A stretch of 53,684 nt of DNA, taken from NCBI GenBank assembly GCA_021208135.1, contig JAJOKB010000055.1:1-53684 (forward strand), written 5' to 3'. The stretch's first letter is position 1, and every line of letters begins with the position of its first letter. The position numbers and the translations under genes were made by a program. Positions 40,533 through 51,030 of the stretch are shown here, piece by piece. The notes below the pieces were generated by a model that saw only the letters and a list, made by a program, of their open reading frames with translations, ran no database searches and was not told the DNA's origin. The stretch comes from Verrucomicrobiota bacterium. Lineage in GTDB: Bacteria > Verrucomicrobiota > Verrucomicrobiia > Opitutales > Oceanipulchritudinaceae.

Positions 40533-43206
40533 TTATGCGCTCTCGAACTGGTATTGAAATTCAGATCCGGCAGCTGAAATCGAGATGTGGCGAATCTCAC
40601 GTCCCTCCATCATGGCGTTGAGGAAATGATGGCTCAGCGCTGGCAGCAGTGTGTGTGTCAATATGGCATCAATCATTCGACCGCCACTCTCCACCTCAGT
40701 GCATCGGGAAAGGATCAAATCGACTGCTGCCTGATCGTAATTTAAGGTCGCTTTATGGTTCTCTTTGACGCGCCGAACCACGCGGTTGAGTTGCAACACA
40801 ATAATCTGGCGCAGTACCTCCGCTTTAAGCGGATAGTAAGGAACGGTAATCATTCTGCCCAATAAGGCTGCGGGAAATACCTCCATTAACGGCTGACGCA
40901 AGGCCGAACTGATGGCATCCACTTCAGGCAAAACAGCGCTGTCACGACAGATCCGCTCAATCATTTCGGTACCGGCGTTGGTGGTCAATATGATGATCGT
41001 ATTCTTAAAATCGATGGTGCGACCCTCGCCATCTTCCATCACGCCCTTATCAAATACCTGAAAGAATATTTCGTGAACATCGGGGTGAGCTTTCTCCACT
41101 TCGTCTAATAACACCACACTGTAAGGACGCCGACGCACAGCTTCAGTCAATACCCCACCCTCGCCGTATCCAACATATCCCGGAGGGGCACCCTTGAGCG
41201 TGGAAACTGTGTGCGCTTCCTGAAACTCACTCATGTTGATAGTGATCAAGTTACTTTCACCACCATAAAGCGTTTCGGCCAAGGCCAGGGCCGTTTCGGT
41301 TTTACCCACACCAGATGTGCCTGCGAGCAGAAAAACCCCGATTGGTTTCTGCGGATTGTCCAGCTTGGCTCTGGATGTCTGTACCCGTTTGGCTATTGCC
41401 TCCAATGCGTGAGTTTGTCCAAGTACCCGCTTTTCCAGGTGCTGAACCAATTGCAGCACTGCCTTGATTTCGTCTTTTAACCATTCGACCCACCGGAATC
41501 CCGGTCCAATCGGCGACTACAGAGGCAACCGTATTCTCATCAACCTCTGCATGGATCAACGGACGTTCTTCTTGCAGTTGCTCAAGCTCGGTTTCGGCAG
41601 AGCGCAATGCCTCGAAAGTTGCGGTGCGTTCATCGGCTGAGAGTGGAACTGCATCAGCACTTGCGCTGGTTAATTTTTCTTTCAGTGCGGAGATGCGATG
41701 CACCCATTCAAGTTCCTGTTGCCAGCGTTGCTCCAGAACTTCTTTGCGGGCAGTTTCGTCCTGCAACTGTTTTAAGATCTCCTCTTTACGCACCGCATGA
41801 TCCGCACCAATGGCCTCTTCCCGTTGCAGTATGCGCAGTTCAGTCTCCAGATAGTCAATCCTTCTGGAGGTATCCTCGATTTCCGCAGGCGTCGAATGTT
41901 GGGTAATGGCAACCCTGGCACAGGCGGTATCAATCAAGGAAACCGCTTTATCCGGCAACTGTCGCGCAGGGATATATTTGTGTGATAACACAACCGCAGC
42001 AACTACAGCCTCGTCCAAAATCGACACTTTGTGGTGTTGTTCGAGTCGCGCCACCTGCCCGCGAATCATGATGGTGGCCTTGGCCGTATCAGGTTCCTCC
42101 ACTTTTACCACTTGGAACCTGCGTGTCAGTGCGGGGTCTTTTTCAAAGTATTTTTTGTACTCCGCCCATGTTGTGGCAGCCACTGTGCGCAATGTTCCAC
42201 GCGCTAATGCCGGTTTGAGCAAATTGGCAGCATCGTTCTGTCCTTCGGCCCCACCCGCACCAATCAGCGTATGCGCTTCATCAATAAAGAGAATAATGGG
42301 AGTTTCAGAAGACTGCACCTCTTGAATCACCTGGCGCAGGCGATTTTCAAATTCACCCTTCATACTGGCTCCTGCCTGCAAAAGACCTAAATCCAGAACC
42401 AGCAAACGCACATCCTTTAGCGCTGGAGGCACATCCCCTTTGGCAATGCGTTGTGCAAAACCTTCCACTACGGCTGTTTTTCCCACGCCTGCCTCACCGG
42501 TCAGAATTGGATTATTTTGCCGTTTGCGCAGCAAAATATCCATGATCTGCCGAATCTCTTCATCTCGCCCAAGGATTGGCTCTAATTTGCCATCACGAGC
42601 CTGTTTGGTCAGGTCGGTAGTGAACTTTTGCAAAGCTTCGCCTTTGCCCATCTCCGCCGGGGCCATCGCCTGACTGTCTTCACCGGGAACACCACCAGCA
42701 TCAGCCGCATGACCTTCGCTGGCCTGATCCTCGGCACTGCCACTGACGATGGTGGCAAAATCAGTGGCCAAATCCTTTGGCTTGATCTTGGCAAATTCCG
42801 CAGAAATACCAAGCAGGACAGATCGTAACGAGGGGGTCTCCAGGATAGCATACAACAGGGTACCTGATCTCACTCTACTCAAGCCAAACAGCAAACTGCT
42901 GAACATCCACCCTTGCTTTACTGCCTCTTCGAGGTGAGGTGAAAAGTCGGAAATGCTGGTGGCACCCCGTGGCAAGTCATCCAGTGCTCGGGTCATTTGT
43001 GCTGCTAACCGGGCTCGATCTACACTGAAGTGCGTCAGAATAGCAGCCCAATCACTTTCATCGTTCTGCACCAACTGCTGTACCCAATGCACAAGTTCCA
43101 CATAAGGGTTGCCACGCATTTTGCAAAACACCGTGGCACCTTCTACCGTGTGGTAACAGTGCTGGTTTAACTTACCAAACAAAACCGTTCTCTTAATGGC
43201 TGCCAT
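40533..43206 (-). CDS. clpV: T6SS AAA+ ATPase ClpV (TssH), one frameshift
   Basis: ClpV dismantles contracted TssB-TssC sheaths for reuse. About 890 residues after removing one base in the four-base run 41475-41478. Two AAA+ modules: the first has GEAGVGKTA, IILFIDEAHTLIGAGG and a middle coiled coil (ELRILQREEAIGADHAVRKE); the second has GTSGVGKTETALALAETL, SVVLLDEVEKAHPDV and ILTTNAG. The WTGIPVGRM linker lies at the repaired break. N-terminal repeats (MAAIKRTVLFGKLNQHCYHT) are of ClpV type. Start overlaps the tssG stop by 14 bases. Confidence 0.96.
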
Positions 43207-44236
43207 AGTTCTCCCTCTTGTAGTGATTTAAATCGACGGCATAGTCATCGGCATCGGCAGGGTTGGCCCGTTTGCCCATCCAACTGTTCCAGCCTAAAAA
43301 AACTACGCTTGCCCAGTTGCGCGCACGGAACCTCAGCGGCCTTGAGTGTTACCTTTAACTCGCAATCCAAGTGGTCACCCGCATACTGCCTGACCGCATC
43401 CTGCAATTTGTAGAAACTGTCATGATTGGGCAAAAATCGCAGATAGTCTTCGTGGCCAATCGGACCAAGATGAATACGGAATTTCAGATGCGCATTCCAC
43501 ACCCGGTCTCCAATAACGCAGTTGCGCCCCAACGTGGTGGCATGGACAGCGGTTCCAGGCCTGGCGCGTTCCTCCGAAGGTATGGATAACCAGTTGCCCA
43601 CAAATTGCTGCACGCTGACTGGAACCTCAAAATAGTCCTCAATGAAAGCGCTGAGCGAGCTGCTATTGGCGGTATAACCACCAAAAAATGGCGGCATAAT
43701 ACATCAATGCGTCAGGCTCCAGCAACCGGGCTGACGCTTGACCAATTCTGTCTTAGATAAGCCGACGGTTGCCCCTTGATAACGTCTATGCCGACTATTT
43801 TCGCCCCAGGATTCATCGACCGTACGTCGATTGAGTGCCCAGGCCCGATAGAACAATGTCAAAAATCTGTGCTGAAATAGATTGATGAATGCGTAGAGGG
43901 TTTTGTCGCGATGCGAACGCACTCGCCGGGCGATGGTTTCGCTCCATACGCCGGGAAGTGCGCCGGATGGCCCCATCAAGCCCAAACAGCGGATTACCAC
44001 CGAAATCCGGTCGACCTCTGTGGCATAAGATGCGTGTGCCACAGCCGATGGTGGAAAGTTTAGTGAAATCTCTTGCGCGATACGAAAACGTTCCCGCTTG
44101 GGCGAACTACTGGTGCCCAGTGGCACGCCCTCCCTGGCTTCGAGCAAAGCCATCATCGATAAAAATCGAAACGATGCGCCTCGGAGCAGATGGCTTGTCT
44201 CAAAGCGTTGTCTTGGTGCCGGTCTTCGGTTCCCAT
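43193..44236 (-). CDS. tssG: T6SS baseplate protein TssG, multiple frameshifts
   Basis: TssG forms the baseplate wedge core with TssF and TssE. About 346 residues after repairs near 44160, 43725, and at the A runs 43683-43688 and 43296-43302. Start ATG 44236 (MGTEDRHQDNALRQAIC) has an AGAGGAG ribosome site ten bases upstream and gives the family opening, then EAHRFDFYR, FPPSAVAHA, LGLMGPSGALPGVW, FYRAWALNRRTVDE, FGGYTANSSSLSAF, QFVGNWLSIP and, after the last shift, LGWNSWMGKRAN. Overlaps the end of tssF by 37 bases and tssH by 14. Confidence 0.9.
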
Positions 44237-46098
44237 CGCTTGATCACTCCTCTCTGCCTGGAAATTAAAACAGTTTCAACAAACGCGTTGATTGTCACAT
44301 ATCGACGCAGGAATTCGGCAATCAGCATACCCAGAATATACAATCCGCTGTCGCCAAAAAATCTGTTCGTCAAAAAATTAAGCTGACCTCATAACCGCGC
44401 ACGAATGAAACCGGGCCCTCGGTAAAAAACCGTCGGGTAACGGGTCTGCACTCAAGGGCGTCCAATGCATCCACCTGCTTGCATAGATCATTATCGCCAA
44501 TTTCAGCAAACAGCGCAAAACATCGCGTAACGCCTGCCCGGACGCCTTGGTGTCACTGTCGAGAATTGAATGAAAATTGGGATGCAGGTGGGTGATCATT
44601 CGCCACAGCAAACCACCCTCATCCTGGGCTGGACGCGGCATGGTGGGTGATCCCACAAAGCTGATGGAGTCAACCAAATCAAATTCGGCAATGAAATCGC
44701 TTTCAGTTCCATCGTTGCGAATCATACCGAGAGGTAAATGCCTGTTCGTACACAGTGCGCTGATTGCCAATTGCCGCAATTGGCTTTCAAGGTGCTTGTG
44801 CTGGCGATCTACTACAGACAGCCAGACCTGCGAACCAAGATAGGAAGACTTGGGGCCACCGATTTCCTCTTTGTCGGTTAATTTGCGATTTTCGCGGCGC
44901 AAGACATAAAAGGCATCTGCCGTACCCAGCTTGTCAGTCACGCGGTAAAAGGGATAGAATTTGCGTTCATCCCTGCTGGTACGACCAATACCAGTTACAG
45001 TTTCCAGTGCATACACCTCATAATCATAAGGTTTCGACTTATCGGGTACCACGGCATACTCGTGCTTTCCGTGCGAGAGCTGCACCCGATCCAGGCGCTT
45101 GGAAAATAAGTTGATGACCGGGACACAAAACAAAGAAAAGTTGTCTTTATCCAAATGCCTCTGGATGTAGGGATCGGGACGATCCTGCAAAAACAGCAAC
45201 TCAAAGCCACTGCCGGAAAGGTTTTTAAGAATGGAACGTAAACCAGGAGTCCGAAAGAAGTTGAATCGTTTGCTGCACGCAAAATACTCGCGCAACAGGC
45301 GGTAGGGTTCAAACACACGGGCATCGACCGGCAGTAAATTTTCCTCTGAATCAAGTCCAGGTAAAGACAATCCGGCGCTGCTCAACTCCAGTGTTTCCTG
45401 CTCCCCTGCTCCCAGGGGACGCACCAGAATACGCACACAATTGGCAGTCAGGTATTCCAGAATGCGCACCGGGATATCCCCGCTGCCAGAGACATGAATA
45501 TCCAAATCATCAAGATCCAACTGCGAAATTGGCAAGCGCCCATCGGCAGGGCCTGCAGTCGTGGTGAACTTTAAACACACGCCTGCGCTGACTCCTTGCA
45601 AGTGGGCACTGGAGATTCCCATATGCGCGAGAGTGCGATCGGCATAATCCGCAGACGTCAAAGCCAATGGAAACAAGCGTACATCAAAACCTGTCTTGAA
45701 AATGCAAGGAGTCTTCTCGCCTGCGGACTGTCGCGAGCGCAGCGGGGTCCCTTTTGGTATGGTAAAGCCTCCGGCCAGATCTGCCTCGGATAACTTGGGG
45801 GCAATCCGCACCACCCCCATCGAGGGAACTGGATTCGGATAATTGGGATATACACTCTCAAAAAATGCCTGTGTCCAGCGAGGGAACTCGGAATCCTGCT
45901 TTTGCCGCACCCGGGCTGACAAGAAGGCAAAACCTTCGAGCATACGCTCCACAAACGGGTCTGCACACATATCCTGCCCCATGGCATCCAATGACAGTCG
46001 ACCGGCAATTTTTGGAAACTCCCGCGCAAAACTCTCCGGACCATCTCGCGGATGAACTTCAACTCATCATTGTAATAACTGAGGAATGAATCATCCAT
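44200..46098 (-). CDS. tssF: T6SS baseplate protein TssF, multiple frameshifts
   Basis: About 630 residues. Start ATG 46098 (MDDSFLSYYNDELKFI). Repairs are needed near 46050 (restoring FARE and LSLDAMGQDM), near 44527 (restoring SRPVTRR-like CRPVTRRFF) and at the two A6 runs 44372-44377 and 44356-44361. The last two restore the conserved C-terminus FLRRYVTINAFVETVLISRQ and RGVIKRWEP, ending at 44200. Core motifs: VERMLEGFAFLSARV, FFESVYPNYPNPVPSM, and HLPLGMIRNDG. The naive stop at 44378 would lose ~60 conserved residues. Ten bases separate it from tssE. Confidence 0.9.
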
Positions 46099-46108
46099 AC
46101 AACAGTAC

Positions 46109-46618
46109 CTATTCAATCGTTACTAAACCGTCTTCCAGAGCCACATCCGTGCGAATGACAAAATCCTGCGGCATCGGCTCAGCCCATATCCTGGCGGAAA
46201 TTTCAAAGTGCAGCGCGTTGATTGCCTGGCTTTCCCGATTGCGCTCGTTCTTTGGCAATGGCAGATGCCGGACTTCCAATGTTCCGGGTATAAAACGCGG
46301 TTCAAACACCTCGAGCGCCCGCTGAATGGCCCGTTCCATTTCAATGACACTTAAGTTTTCCGAGTTTAGCCCGGTAAAATCCCTGATGCCAAAATTCAGC
46401 ACTGATTTCCTGACCTCATCCCAACCAAGCGCATCGGCATTATCCAAACGACTGCGGGAATTGAGCAACCATTCAATATCGCGCTTTATTCCCTCTTTGT
46501 AGCGCTGCAAGGAAATGGCCTTGCCTTGCACAATACTGCTTGAATGCCTTGGATCGTCGTCAAACAGACGATCCAGCAAACAGGGCTGCAACCGATCGAC
46601 CGCGCTTAACTCAGGCAT
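46109..46618 (-). CDS. tssE: T6SS baseplate protein TssE (gp25-like)
   Basis: The 169-residue protein is a gpW/gp25-family baseplate component that nucleates sheath assembly. Visible: RLQPCLLDRLFDDDP at the start, IKRDIEWLLNSRSRL (family xIxxDLxxLLNTR pattern), SVLNFGIRDFTGLN and IQRALEVFEPRFIPGT. Intact, start ATG 46618. It lies after a hairpin that separates it from hcp. Confidence 0.95.
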   Translation of the reverse strand: MPELSAVDRLQPCLLDRLFDDDPRHSSSIVQGKAISLQRYKEGIKRDIEWLLNSRSRLDNADALGWDEVRKSVLNFGIRDFTGLNSENLSVIEMERAIQRALEVFEPRFIPGTLEVRHLPLPKNERNRESQAINALHFEISARIWAEPMPQDFVIRTDVALEDGLVTIE

Positions 46619-46661
46619 AAAGACTCCAGTGGCAGGTATTGGCTACCTGAATAGAAAGCGC

Positions 46662-46694
46662 AAAAGAAGAGACGGGTTGACCGTCTCTTCTTTT
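46662..46694 (-). terminator. Hairpin between hcp and tssE, probable attenuator
   Basis: A 14-bp perfect inverted repeat (46662-46675 with 46681-46694) around a 5-base loop, 24 bases after the hcp stop. On the transcribed strand the 3' arm ends CTTCTTTT, so the pairing A run and T run give terminator character. The T6SS genes continue beyond, so partial termination or mRNA stabilisation, favouring hcp over downstream genes, fits best. Confidence 0.75.
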
Positions 46695-46717
46695 CTGAGC
46701 CGAAAGCTGGATATAGG

Positions 46718-47206
46718 TTAGCCACCTTTGTTGGCAACAGTGCTCCACCTGGTTTCCAGGGCACCCTTCTTGGAGTTGTTCTTGTGATCGAACTCAGTGT
46801 ATTTCCAGACTATTTCGCCATAGTTGAAGGACACTGTTTCCACCGGTTTACCATCCCCACCACCCGTCGTACTGACAGAGGTAACGATCACATCCTTGAG
46901 GGTATAAAACATGTACTCATGCTTGTCAGAAGAAGCATGGCACAGAGAAATCTCCACATCGCCGATGTTTTTGCCGTTGGAACAAAACAAAGCCAATTTT
47001 GGCGAAGCCTTGTCCAATTGTTTAGTGATCACGAAATCACTGTGGTCGCAGCGACCACTGCTTGGACCGCCGCTGGTGCTGCGGCTGCCAGCTGCGGGTT
47101 GCTTGACGCCGGTCTGATACGAAAGGACTTCTATCCAGTCCTTGTGCTTGTCGTCGGTGGATTCACCGGGACAGTCTTTGATCTTAACGAATATATCGGT
47201 TGCCAT
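46718..47206 (-). CDS. hcp: Hcp tube protein (TssD)
   Basis: Hcp hexamers stack into the inner tube expelled by the sheath. The 162-residue protein begins MATDIFVKIKDCPGEST and shows the usual strand pattern: HKDWIEVLSYQTGVKQP, HSDFVITKQLDKASPKLALF, MFYTLKDVIVTSVS and VSFNYGEIVWKY. Intact, no C-terminal effector domain. It follows tssC by 25 bases. The only Hcp in the window. Confidence 0.97.
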   Translation of the reverse strand: MATDIFVKIKDCPGESTDDKHKDWIEVLSYQTGVKQPAAGSRSTSGGPSSGRCDHSDFVITKQLDKASPKLALFCSNGKNIGDVEISLCHASSDKHEYMFYTLKDVIVTSVSTTGGGDGKPVETVSFNYGEIVWKYTEFDHKNNSKKGALETRWSTVANKGG

Positions 47207-47231
47207 GGCTGATTATTGTTCGGGTTGTGAA

Positions 47232-48730
47232 TTATCCGCCCTTGCGAACGGAAGGAAGTTGGGTAACCAAACTGAGAGAGGCGGAGAGACCTTCCAATTG
47301 GTAGTGCGGGCGCAGCGCGAAGCGTGATGTGTAGTAGCCAGGGTTGCCAGGAACCTCTTCGACCACCACTTCAGCCGAGGCCAGAGGATACTTGGCCTTG
47401 GTCTCCTGGCTGGCATTGGGATCGGTTGTCACATACTGCGAAATCCAGGAATTGAGGAATGATTGCATATCCTCACGTCCCATGAATGAACCAACCTTTT
47501 CGCGTGCAATCATCTTTAAATAGTGGGCAAAGCGGCAGACTGCGAACAAGTATGGTAACCTTGCCGCCAGTTGCGCGTTGGCCGAGTCCACATCATCGGC
47601 GTAGATCGCTGGCTCTTGCAGGGATTGACCGCCCACAAACACCGCATAGTCAGTATTTTTCCAGTGCTGCAAGGGCAGCATTCCCAAATCAGAAAGTTCC
47701 TTTTCGCGGCGGTCCCCAATGGAAACCTCCGTCGGACATTTCATTTCGCTTTTGCCATCAGCCGTTGGGAAGGTGTGCACTGGCAACCCATCCACTGCAC
47801 CGCCACTTTCAGCGCCGCGAATGCTGGTACACATACCAAAATACTTGAATGACCGGGTAATATTGCTGGCCATGGCGTAAGCCGAATTGGCCCAGCAATA
47901 TTTGCTGTGATCAGCGCCATCCACATCCTCTTCAAAATGAAAATCATCCACCGGGCAGGTATTGGGACCATATGGTACACGAGCAAGGAACCTGGGCATG
48001 GCCATACCAAGATACTTGGCATCTTCCGACTCGCGCAGCGAACGCCAGGAAGCATGCAACGGACCTTGGAACAGCGGCTTCAATTGCGCTGGATTATTTA
48101 ACTCCGTCCATTCAGACAAATTGAAGAGGTTTGGCGATGGCGAAGTAATGAAGGGCGCGTGAGACGCACTGGCCAACTTTGCCATTCCCTTCAGGATTTC
48201 AATGTCAGGAGCAGAATGATCGAAGGCGTAATCACCAATTAGACAACTGAAGGGCTCCCCTCCCGGGGTATCGTATTCCGCGCCATAAATCTTGCGAAAC
48301 AGCGGGCTCTGATCCCAGCGCGATCCAGGGAATTTTTTTAAAGGTTTTGCCCAACTCCTGTTTCGACACGTTAAACACCCGAAGCTTCAGCTTTTCATCT
48401 GTTTCAGTCCTGCTGACCAAATGGTGCAAGCCACGCCAGGTTCCCTCAAGATTCTGAAATTCAGAATGATGCAGGATTGTATTCACTTGTTCCGACAGTT
48501 TTTTATCGATGGCTGCGATGAGCGACTCGATCGACTGCAGAGCGTCTTCTGATACCAATGTTTCATTGGACAGAGCTTGCTCTGCCAGAGTTTTTGACAG
48601 CGCTTTTGACTGCAGTGGCTTTATCGGATCCGTCTTGAACGGCAAAAGAACCACTCAGTAGATTTTCAAACTCGGAAAGCTCCTTTACTTCGGCAACTTG
48701 AGCTGCGGAAACGGCCTTTTTTACGGACAT
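47232..48730 (-). CDS. tssC: T6SS sheath protein TssC (VipB), two frameshifts
   Basis: Large sheath subunit. About 498 residues after removing one base in each of the T runs 48591-48595 and 48333-48339. Start ATG 48730 (MSVKKAVSAAQVAEVKELSE). The first repair leads into ALQSIESLIAAIDKKLSEQ and NLEGTWRGLHHLVSRTE; the second restores the signature KIYGAEYDTPGGEPFSCLIG and GDYAFDHS, then PRFLARVPYGPNT, EKVGSFMGREDMQ and the C-terminal PHYQLEGLSASLSLV. 26 bases after tssB. Confidence 0.95.
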
Positions 48731-48756
48731 ATAGTTCCAATGGTTGGGGTTAGCGA

Positions 48757-49267
48757 TTAATCCTCTTTATCATCTTGAGCCACAGGGGCGTTCATTAATG
48801 ACTTCAACAATTCCTTGTTACTCAATAAGCCTTGTAACACCTGTTCGGCATCGTCTTTGCCGTCCATGTAAGAAGCCAGATTTGCCAATTGCATGCGCGC
48901 CTCCAAAAGTTTTCTCAGAGGTTCGACCTTGCGTGCTATGGCACTTGGAGAAAAGTCCTCCAAACTTTCAAAATTAAGCTCCACACTCAGCTTACCCTCT
49001 CCGGTCAGAGTGTTATCCACTTGAAAAGCGACCCTGGGCCGATTGGCCTTCAGCACCTCGTCAAAATTACCCGCATCAATCTCAGCAAACTTGCGTTCCG
49101 TTACCGATGGCAGTGGCTCGGCAGGTTTTGCCTGAGAGATCTGCCATTACGCCCATCACAAATGGCAGCTCTCGTTTCTTTTCACTCAAAACCTCACAGT
49201 CGTAGTCAATTTGCACCCGGGGTGCACGATTGCGTCCTATAAACTTTGCGCCACTGTCTTTGCTCAT
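48757..49267 (-). CDS. tssB: T6SS sheath protein TssB (VipA), one frameshift
   Basis: Small sheath subunit pairing with TssC. About 169 residues after removing one base in the T4 run 49126-49129. It begins MSKDSGAKFIGRNRAPRVQI, continues CEVLSEKKRELPFVMGVMAD, then across the repair KPAEPLPSVTERKFAEID, LSVELNFESLEDFSPSAIA and LRKLLEARMQLANL. An AAGGAT-like ribosome site precedes ATG 49267. Nine bases after tssA. Confidence 0.95.
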
Positions 49268-49276
49268 AATAATCCT

Positions 49277-50299
49277 TTATGAATTTTCGATGATGTCCAA
49301 GGTTGTCCGGAATTGATGTTCCGCGTCGTTGTTCAAATTTTTGATGATGTCCATGAAGTCGGCATCCACCAATTTCAGTGCCCGCTGCAATAGATAAGGC
49401 ACTGGGCTGCTGGGCTCGGTCTTCCGGTAATATTCAATGACCTTTGTCAGCGCGCGTCGTACATCGTCGGAATTTTGGATCGTGCCCGCCGGAGCTGCTG
49501 GTTGTGGCGCAGGCTTGATGGGAACTCCGGCATCAAACTGAGTTGCACCACGAACCGGCGCTTCTTCGGCACCCAAAAGGCCACCCCCAACAGTATCCAT
49601 TACTTTGCCAATCGCTTGCAGAGCAGTGAGTAGGTGCTCATCCAGTGATGCAGAGTACTCAATTCCCGCTTTTTCAGCCACAACAGCCTCAATTTTTTGC
49701 ACAGCAGTTATAGAATCTGCTATCCACTGACGCAAGGTTTGGCGATCACCATCACTCAATCTGCCAAGCTGTTCCTTGACTGCGGTTGCTGCCTCAACGT
49801 TGGTACCACCGTGATCCAACTCCCACACCGCCCAAAAACCGGGGCTACTGCGTCCGGAAATGGCAAGTGGTGCCTGTAATACCTTGGTCAGGTAACTCAG
49901 GGGGTCTCCAGGTTTATTGGGCGGCTCACCGAGTTGGGCCAGCATATTGCAACGCACCCAATAACGCTCATCCTCAGGTTCCTCCATATCCGGCAAAGGA
50001 TGCATGTCATCCCAATACTCGGATATTGAACCAGCCAAAAGCACCAGGCCGTCGCGGACACCTTGCCATCCATCCGTCACCACCAAAACAGTGGCTAGAT
50101 ATACCAACAGATCCAAACTGCGACCATCATTTAACAAATCCGGGATCTGGATCTTGAGTTTGCGCAGTTCGGTTTCTGAGGCACTGCTTCCCTTCTCTAT
50201 GGTCGCACGAATGACTTCAAACCTACTGTCGGCCTGGGGATCGACACCCGAACGGGAGGCACCAGCGATCGGTTGAAGTAATTGTGCGATATCAATCAT
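49277..50299 (-). CDS. tssA: T6SS cap/priming protein TssA
   Basis: TssA organises baseplate and sheath polymerisation. From ATG 50299 (MIDIAQLLQPIAGASRSGVD) it is 340 residues; a TTG five codons earlier is possible. The N-terminal ImpA_N domain shows DPRFEVIR-like DSRFEVIRATI, LKIQIPDLLNDGRSLDLLVY, GLVLLAGSISEYWDDMHPLP and DERYWVRCNMLAQLG. A Pro/Ala linker precedes a short C-terminal domain (ALTKVIEYYRKTEPSSPVPY; LLQRALKL) of the short TssA type. Intact. Confidence 0.93.
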   Translation of the reverse strand: MIDIAQLLQPIAGASRSGVDPQADSRFEVIRATIEKGSSASETELRKLKIQIPDLLNDGRSLDLLVYLATVLVVTDGWQGVRDGLVLLAGSISEYWDDMHPLPDMEEPEDERYWVRCNMLAQLGEPPNKPGDPLSYLTKVLQAPLAISGRSSPGFWAVWELDHGGTNVEAATAVKEQLGRLSDGDRQTLRQWIADSITAVQKIEAVVAEKAGIEYSASLDEHLLTALQAIGKVMDTVGGGLLGAEEAPVRGATQFDAGVPIKPAPQPAAPAGTIQNSDDVRRALTKVIEYYRKTEPSSPVPYLLQRALKLVDADFMDIIKNLNNDAEHQFRTTLDIIENS

Positions 50300-50319
50300 G
50301 ATCTTTTCCCCCAAGTGGG

Positions 50320-50979
50320 TTATTCAGCATGAGGACGCATGGCTGCCTGAGCCGCATAGGCATCATAGAAGTCAAACAATTCACGTCCACGCAACGTGCC
50401 AATACGGAGTCTGCTGATCACTGAACGACGTGAGATTTCCAACTCAGTTGGGGTCACCCCAATGACTGCGATCAAATCAAACAGCTCCAGCAGTGTATCC
50501 ATTTCCGCAGCTGCGGCGCGTGCGCTTGATGTTGCACCACTGTGCAGGTAGGCAGCAAACCCATGTGCAGTTACGTCGCTCGTATTGGCACTGTACTCAT
50601 CAAAGGCGCTGGAAACAACCTCACTGATGCGTTGCAACCCACTGTTATCAGAACCAATTACTTCAACGGCGCGGCTTACTGCAGCTTGCGCCGCCTGGGT
50701 CGAAATACGTCCTACAGCCACCTGAAACTCACTCACTGGTGCAGCTTCATCAGTAATCAACTGCTCAAAGATGGTCGTACCCAACAAGTGACGTGCCAAT
50801 TGCTCCACCAGGAAGTTATCCCGCGCATAAATTCGCAAATTCAACAACTGCTCGCGCAACGCTTCGTCAACTTCAACTTCAACTTCCTCTAACTCCAGAT
50901 TTTCCAGATTTTCGGAGAAGAACGGTAGTGTTGAGGCGAGCGGACTAATGCTGATCGCTGAAAAATCGCCACTATTCAT
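50320..50979 (-). CDS. Unknown acidic protein at the head of the T6SS locus
   Basis: 219 residues, intact. No signal peptide or membrane helix. The first half has an acidic stretch (ENLENLELEEVEVEVDEA), then helices (LREQLLNLRIYARDNFLVEQ) and an Ala/Ser-rich region (ISTQAAQAAVSRAVEVIG). The C-terminal part is LFDLIAVIGVTPTELEISRR and IGTLRGRELFDFYDAYAAQA. I recognise no family. It precedes tssA by 20 bases and lies only 51 bases after the stop of the giant adhesin, so it is either the first T6SS gene or a bridge between the two units. Confidence 0.6.
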   Translation of the reverse strand: MNSGDFSAISISPLASTLPFFSENLENLELEEVEVEVDEALREQLLNLRIYARDNFLVEQLARHLLGTTIFEQLITDEAAPVSEFQVAVGRISTQAAQAAVSRAVEVIGSDNSGLQRISEVVSSAFDEYSANTSDVTAHGFAAYLHSGATSSARAAAAEMDTLLELFDLIAVIGVTPTELEISRRSVISRLRIGTLRGRELFDFYDAYAAQAAMRPHAE

Positions 50980-51030
50980 CGGTTGAAGAAATCTTCTGAC
51001 TGAGTAATATTTAATGGCACAAGCGCAACG

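Noticed and set aside
15734-49267. The T6SS locus as a decayed pseudogene cluster
   Set aside because: Breaks sit mainly at homopolymers, each repaired by one base, and the restored proteins are conserved to their last residues; neighbouring non-T6SS genes show the same errors.
50980-51030. A sigma-70 promoter for the T6SS locus in the gap
   Set aside because: TTGCGC and TAAATATTA-like words exist on the minus strand, but the spacing is poor and the evidence is too weak to annotate.
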